Assembly (NCBI GenBank): GCA_017527625.1 | Contig: JAFXPV010000023.1 | Location: 1 to 64,000, forward strand | Origin: Bacteroidales bacterium | Lineage (GTDB): Bacteria; Bacteroidota; Bacteroidia; Bacteroidales; UBA932 | Direction of reading: 5' to 3' | Length of the DNA: 64,000 nucleotides | Shown here: one piece after another, positions 60,340 to 64,000 of the stretch | Layout: every line of letters starts with the position of its first letter | How positions within the stretch are numbered: the stretch's first letter is position 1 | Position numbers and translations under genes: made by a program | The notes under the pieces: model-generated | Told to the model about the DNA's origin: nothing | What the model saw: only the letters and a program-made list of their open reading frames with translations | Database searches by the model: none

Positions 60340-60573
60340 CGCCGGATGGCTCGCCGGGCGCAGAGCAGGCGGAGCGGAGCCGCCCGCAACAGACTGTTTT
60401 GCAGGCGATACTACCGCCCTCGGTAGTAAAGAGGGGGGCACCGATTGAATGCGAGTTCTGCGTAGCAGGACGAAGCAGGCAATTGGGGGGTCGGAGTGAG
60501 CGTCAGCGAACGGAGGTCGCCGCAAAACAAGTCTGTGCTAAGCAGCGTCGCCGGCAGGAAGCGGCAGAAAGGA
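60340..60573. other. G+C-rich structured non-coding stretch
   Basis: The 494-bp gap 60149-60642 between convergent genes holds repeat copy B, this stretch and a terminator. Here I see hairpins GGCGG/CCGCC (near 60370-60385) and TACTACC/GGTAGTA around a 6-nt loop (near 60410-60428), but no credible gene or tRNA. It could be a dispersed repeat or a decayed element. Confidence 0.45.
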
Positions 60574-60600
60574 AAGGCCGGAGGATCTCCCTCCGGCCTT
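60574..60600 (-). terminator. Terminator of the sialate esterase/CE1 operon
   Basis: AAGGCCGGAGG (60574-60584) and CCTCCGGCCTT (60590-60600) form a perfect 11-bp stem with an ATCTC loop. It lies 43 bp after the minus-strand esterase stop and is followed on that strand by TTTCCTTTC; it can also serve the plus strand. Confidence 0.8.
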
Positions 60601-60642
60601 CTGTACATCTGCAAGGATGCGGCTGCATCTGCAGGTCTGCGG

Positions 60643-61722
60643 CTATTTGAAAAGCATCGGGGCCAGGACCTCGAGGTCGGCGCGCCAGGTCGGCCAGCTG
60701 TGGCCCGCCTGTGCATTCTCCTGATAAATATATTTCAGGCCGAGCTCATCCATCACCTTGCGGGTGTTGATGCAGTTGTTGTAAGCAATGTCCGAAGGAC
60801 CGCCCTGAGTGAAGTAGAACTGGCGGTACTCCTTGTTGATCTGGGCAATCTTGCCGGCGATGCCGAGACGCTCAGCCTCTTTCTTCGGATCGACGCCCGG
60901 TTTCAGGCTTGAAGACAGCACCCAGGCGTAGCTGAACATTTCAGGATGGGTGAAGACAGCCTCCATCGTCTCCATTCCGCCCATCGAAAGGCCGGCGATA
61001 GCGCGGCTCTTCTGGTTGGCGAGAACACGGTAGTTCTGCTCCACGAAAGGAATGATAGAGCTGAAGAGGTCCTCTGCGAAAGGCGGAACCTCGTCCGGCA
61101 CGTTGATGGTACCGTTCGGCATCACCACCACCATCGGAACCATCTTGCCCTCTGCCAGCAGATTGTCGAGAATCCAGCCGGCGGCACCGACTGTAGGCCA
61201 AGCGGCGTCATTGTCTCCACCGCCGTGGATGAGATAGAGGACGGGCAGTTTCTGCTTCGAGTTCTCATATCCGGCAGGAGTCCACACGTGCATACGGCGC
61301 ATCTCCTTCAGATTTTTTGAATAGTACCAGCGCTGGGCGACAGCTCCGTGAGGCACATCCTTGATATATCCTTCACCCACAGTCAGGATTGCAGAAGTCT
61401 CCCCGGCCAGGGCGCTTTTAGGGTCCTGCACCTTGACTCCGTCGACGATGAAATGGTAGCGGAACAACCCGGCGTCCAGTTTGTCAGAGGCGCCCTGCCA
61501 TACGCCGTTCGGGGCCTCTTTGAAAACGACATTGTGTCCGTAGCCAAGGTCGCCGCCGAGTGAAACGGTGCGGGCTTTCGGAGCATAGATCTGGAAAAGA
61601 ACCTTCCCGTCCGGCTGTACAATGACGGAACGCAAGGTGTCGTTGGGAGTCCTCGGGCCCCTCTGTGCAGACAGGGACAGGGACATCACGGCCAAAGTGG
61701 CAATCAATATAATTTTCTTCAT
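60643..61722 (-). CDS. Secreted CE1-type esterase with N-terminal E-set domain
   Basis: A 359-residue secreted esterase, signal ending LSLSAQ. An E-set/CBM48-like domain (~25-125; KVLFQIYAPKARTVSLGGDL, FRYHFIVDGVKVQDPKS) is followed by the catalytic domain with YLIHGGGDNDAAWPTVG, nucleophile in AGLSMGGMETMEA and His in AGHSWPTWR. Same architecture as the esterase at 24341. It follows the sialate-O-acetylesterase-type gene by 9 bp, so the two are one operon: an acetyl esterase and a probable feruloyl or acetyl-xylan esterase. Confidence 0.88.
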   Translation of the reverse strand: MKKIILIATLAVMSLSLSAQRGPRTPNDTLRSVIVQPDGKVLFQIYAPKARTVSLGGDLGYGHNVVFKEAPNGVWQGASDKLDAGLFRYHFIVDGVKVQDPKSALAGETSAILTVGEGYIKDVPHGAVAQRWYYSKNLKEMRRMHVWTPAGYENSKQKLPVLYLIHGGGDNDAAWPTVGAAGWILDNLLAEGKMVPMVVVMPNGTINVPDEVPPFAEDLFSSIIPFVEQNYRVLANQKSRAIAGLSMGGMETMEAVFTHPEMFSYAWVLSSSLKPGVDPKKEAERLGIAGKIAQINKEYRQFYFTQGGPSDIAYNNCINTRKVMDELGLKYIYQENAQAGHSWPTWRADLEVLAPMLFK

Positions 61723-61731
61723 AGTATGTTA

Positions 61732-63213
61732 TTATTGTGTGTTATCTGCTTTAAGCCAGAAAGGCACGAGAGGCAGCCCCTCGATGCTGTGGATGTTGCC
61801 GGGCATAAAGTCGGCCCAGCCGTAGCGGACCTCGCTGATTTCCTTCAGCTCGTCGTTGGTCGGGATGATCATACTGCCTCTGAAGTACATCACGCGGTCT
61901 ACCTTGTGCCATACTCCGTCAGGGCCGCAGGCCTCAAGACCTTCGATTTCCTGGGTGCGGTCAATGCCGTGAGGGCAGTTTACAATCTCGATGCGGGTCA
62001 TCGGGGCGGGAGCCGGAGCTGAGGGGTTGCGGCTGCCCGGACCGAAGCCGAAGCCCTGCATCTTGCCGAGCGATACAGCCTCGGGAGCGTCGCAGGCGAT
62101 ACGGGTGAAGCCGTAGTCGCGGTTCAGCGCCAGGTAGGCGAGACGGTTGCCGACAGACTCCTTGTCACAGGGGTGGATATTGGCGGCCTCATAGGGGGCG
62201 ACGAGGTCGTTGGTGCAGATGATGCCGCAGTTGGGCACAAGTTTGGCCACATCGTGCTGAGCCTTGCGCAGTGCAGCGCCGGTGCCGTTGTGGTTGCTGT
62301 ACGGAGTGATTTCCACCATATAGAAAGGCATCTTGTTGCCGAAGTCCTTCCAGTCTTCACGCCACTGGCGCACGAGCTCGACCATCCTCGGGACGAACTC
62401 ATCTTCGTGGCCTACGTTGGAGCATCCCTGGTACCAGATGAATCCGCGGGCGGTGTAGCCCTGCAGGGGAACCTGCATACCGTTGTACATCTCATAGGGA
62501 CGGAGCATATCCATCCTCTGCTTCACTGCCTCCGCAGAAACGTCCTCACCGAAGGCGGCTACCGTCTCCTTGGGAAGCCAGCCCTCCACGCGGGCACCGC
62601 CGCGGGCGAACGCAACCACACCGACAGGGATGTCCAGCACTTCATTGAGTTTGCGGGCGAAGAAATAGGCGGCAGCACTCATCTCCGGAATGCTGTTGGG
62701 GTCGGCACAAAGCCAGCCGTCAGTATTGGTCACTTCTTCCTGAGGTTCGTCGGCCTGTACTGTGCGGACATAGAGCATACGGATGCGCTCCGGGGCCGGA
62801 GCCTGGGTGATTATTTCATTGTAGCCTTTGACAGGGCAGTTGTCGAAACCCTTGATGGGCATCTCCATATTGGACTGTCCGGAAGCCAGCCAGACTTCGC
62901 CGACCAGCACATCATTGATGGTTATGGACCCGCCGTCACCCTTGACGCTGATGGTGTAGGCGTTGTAGCCGGCTGCAGGAGTTGGCACATAAGCCGTCCA
63001 ATGACCCTTGCCGTCGGTCTTGGCCGTGTATGAAGCCTTGTCCCACGAAGGGGTGACAGTGATGTTTGCGCCGGGGGTGGCAAACCCGAAAACAGCAGCC
63101 TGGGAATTCTGCTGCAGGACCATATGGTCGCCTGTGGGATATTTGAGACGAAGTTCTGCGTGCACTGAGAGGCAGGCAAACAATAAAACTGTGATCAGAA
63201 GTACTTTTTTCAT
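61732..63213 (-). CDS. Sialate O-acetylesterase-type SGNH esterase (second copy)
   Basis: A 493-residue secreted SGNH hydrolase, start at 63213 (MKKVLLITVLLFACLSVHAE). Ig-like N-domain MVLQQNSQAAVFGFATPGAN; block I LASGQSNMEMPIKG; IWYQGCSNVGHEDEF where the usual GESN has Cys instead of Glu (the first copy keeps GESN); FARGGARVEGWLPKE. Clearly paralogous to 57500-58957. First gene of an operon with the CE1 esterase, divergent from the GH43 gene at 63299. Confidence 0.88.
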   Translation of the reverse strand: MKKVLLITVLLFACLSVHAELRLKYPTGDHMVLQQNSQAAVFGFATPGANITVTPSWDKASYTAKTDGKGHWTAYVPTPAAGYNAYTISVKGDGGSITINDVLVGEVWLASGQSNMEMPIKGFDNCPVKGYNEIITQAPAPERIRMLYVRTVQADEPQEEVTNTDGWLCADPNSIPEMSAAAYFFARKLNEVLDIPVGVVAFARGGARVEGWLPKETVAAFGEDVSAEAVKQRMDMLRPYEMYNGMQVPLQGYTARGFIWYQGCSNVGHEDEFVPRMVELVRQWREDWKDFGNKMPFYMVEITPYSNHNGTGAALRKAQHDVAKLVPNCGIICTNDLVAPYEAANIHPCDKESVGNRLAYLALNRDYGFTRIACDAPEAVSLGKMQGFGFGPGSRNPSAPAPAPMTRIEIVNCPHGIDRTQEIEGLEACGPDGVWHKVDRVMYFRGSMIIPTNDELKEISEVRYGWADFMPGNIHSIEGLPLVPFWLKADNTQ

Positions 63214-63249
63214 TGTCAAGTCCGGTTATCGGCTCCGGAACGCCATCTT

Positions 63250-63257
63250 CAAAGTTA
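63250..63257 (-). promoter_or_regulatory. -7 box of the sialate esterase/CE1 operon
   Basis: CAAAGTTA reads TAACTTTG on the minus strand, 36 bp before the start at 63213. No -33 at good spacing. Confidence 0.45.
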
Positions 63258-63298
63258 CCATTATTTTCACTAACTTGTCGCGACAAATCGGTTCTACT

Positions 63299-64000
63299 AT
63301 GAAAAAAGTGATTACTACCCTTTGCTCTCTCTTTGCTGCTTGTTCAATCCTGTCGGCGCAGGGTTCCGGTGAAAATATTCCCCTGGCAGACCCTTTCATC
63401 CTCTGTGAAGGCGGCATCTATTACCTCTACGGCACCGGGGCTGCCGACGGCATCGCGGTGTGCACATCCACCGACCTTATGCAGTGGCAGTGGCCTGACG
63501 GCAAGCCGATGTACCTTGCCCTGTCGAAGGAGGATTCTTATGGAGACAAATGGTTCTGGGCGCCTGAGGTCTACCACATCGGCGACCTGTACTATATGTA
63601 TTATTCCGCGGAGGAGCATTTCTGCGTGGCGACGGCCACCTCTCCGCTCGGCCCTTTCGTCCAGCGGCAGAAGGCTCCGATGCGCAGCAAGAAGGGCATA
63701 GACAATTCGCTGTTCATCGACGATGACGGCACTCCCTACCTGCTCTTCGTGAATTTCGACAACGGCAACGAGATATGGGTGGCAGAGCTGGAAAAAGACC
63801 TGCTGCACTTGAAACCAGGCACCGGGAAGCTGCTGCTCAAGATGAGCCAGGAGTGGGAGAAAGTGTGGCCTGCCGTAAACGAAGGCCCTTTCATCGTCAA
63901 GCACGATGGCGTCTACTACCTGACCTATTCGGCGAACAGCTACGAAAGCCCAGCCTACGGTGTGGGTTACGCCACCGCAACTTCTATGCGCGGACCCTGG
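63299..64000 (+). CDS. GH43-family glycoside hydrolase (3' truncated by window edge)
   Basis: The first 234 residues of a secreted GH43 enzyme, ATG 63299, signal ending SILSAQ; the frame is open to the last base. The general base Asp is in IPLADPFILCEGGIYYLYGT, followed by DKWFWAPEVYHIGDLYYMYY, the second Asp in GIDNSLFIDDDGTPYLLFV and the acid Glu in AVNEGPFIVKHDGVYYLTYS. This layout fits xylosidase/arabinofuranosidase-like GH43 subfamilies. Divergent from an esterase operon, consistent with joint action on acylated, arabinosylated glycans. Confidence 0.92.
   Translation, partial: MKKVITTLCSLFAACSILSAQGSGENIPLADPFILCEGGIYYLYGTGAADGIAVCTSTDLMQWQWPDGKPMYLALSKEDSYGDKWFWAPEVYHIGDLYYMYYSAEEHFCVATATSPLGPFVQRQKAPMRSKKGIDNSLFIDDDGTPYLLFVNFDNGNEIWVAELEKDLLHLKPGTGKLLLKMSQEWEKVWPAVNEGPFIVKHDGVYYLTYSANSYESPAYGVGYATATSMRGPW

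Noticed and set aside
1..64000. CRISPR arrays, tRNA and rRNA genes.
   Set aside because: No regularly spaced repeats and no cloverleaf or rRNA sequences were recognised on either strand.

Overview
The window looks like a chromosome segment of a G+C-rich member of the Bacteroidales (Bacteroidota). The evidence is Bacteroidota-type promoters (a -7 box TAnnTTTG with a TTG/TTTG about 19-20 bp upstream), A-rich leaders without Shine-Dalgarno sequences, many lipoprotein signals, BACON-domain lipoproteins, a fimbrillin-like protein, a TonB-dependent receptor, C10 peptidase, and Bacteroidota-type L13/S9/S2/EF-Ts. The genus cannot be named from sequence alone.

Layout. 1-2975: suf Fe-S assembly operon (sufB cut by the left edge, a pnuC-like transporter gene, sufC, a half-length sufD). 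2962-21171: housekeeping and peptidase genes: HerA-like ATPase, esterase, murB, C1 peptidase, aminopeptidase P, S9 peptidase, alpha-2-macroglobulin-like protein, murA, dusB, lpxK, GH51 arabinofuranosidase. 21250-24293: ribosomal operon rplM-rpsI-rpsB-tsf with a structured RNA before rpsB and a clear terminator. 24341-29612: CE1-like esterase, comF, diadenylate cyclase, mutS2.

29613-35825 is an A+T-richer accessory region. Its first part (C10 protease operon plus a divergent TPR regulator) lies between two copies of the last ~52 bp of mutS2. Just beyond the second copy is a three-gene operon that I read as a toxin-antitoxin-chaperone (TAC) module: MqsR-like toxin, MqsA-like antitoxin with a decayed zinc site, SecB-like chaperone. 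This is the most novel-looking system here. metK follows, preceded by a SAM-II riboswitch abutting its start codon.

37252-57421 holds BACON lipoproteins, a metallo-hydrolase, an Oar-like TonB-dependent receptor with a multi-domain lipoprotein, a fimbrillin-like gene, a five-gene signalling operon on the minus strand (hybrid-free histidine kinase, a kinase-less paralogue, a lone receiver, another TPR membrane protein, a small membrane protein), a secreted BACON/OB/NUC1 nuclease, manC, pheS and a carboxylesterase. 57500-64000 is a carbohydrate cluster: two sialate-O-acetylesterase-type esterases, a CE1 esterase and two GH43-type glycosidases (the last cut by the right edge), suggesting removal of acyl and arabinosyl/xylosyl decorations from glycans. 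One GH43 gene is bracketed by 118-bp direct repeats. No tRNA, rRNA, CRISPR array, integrase or transposase was recognised.
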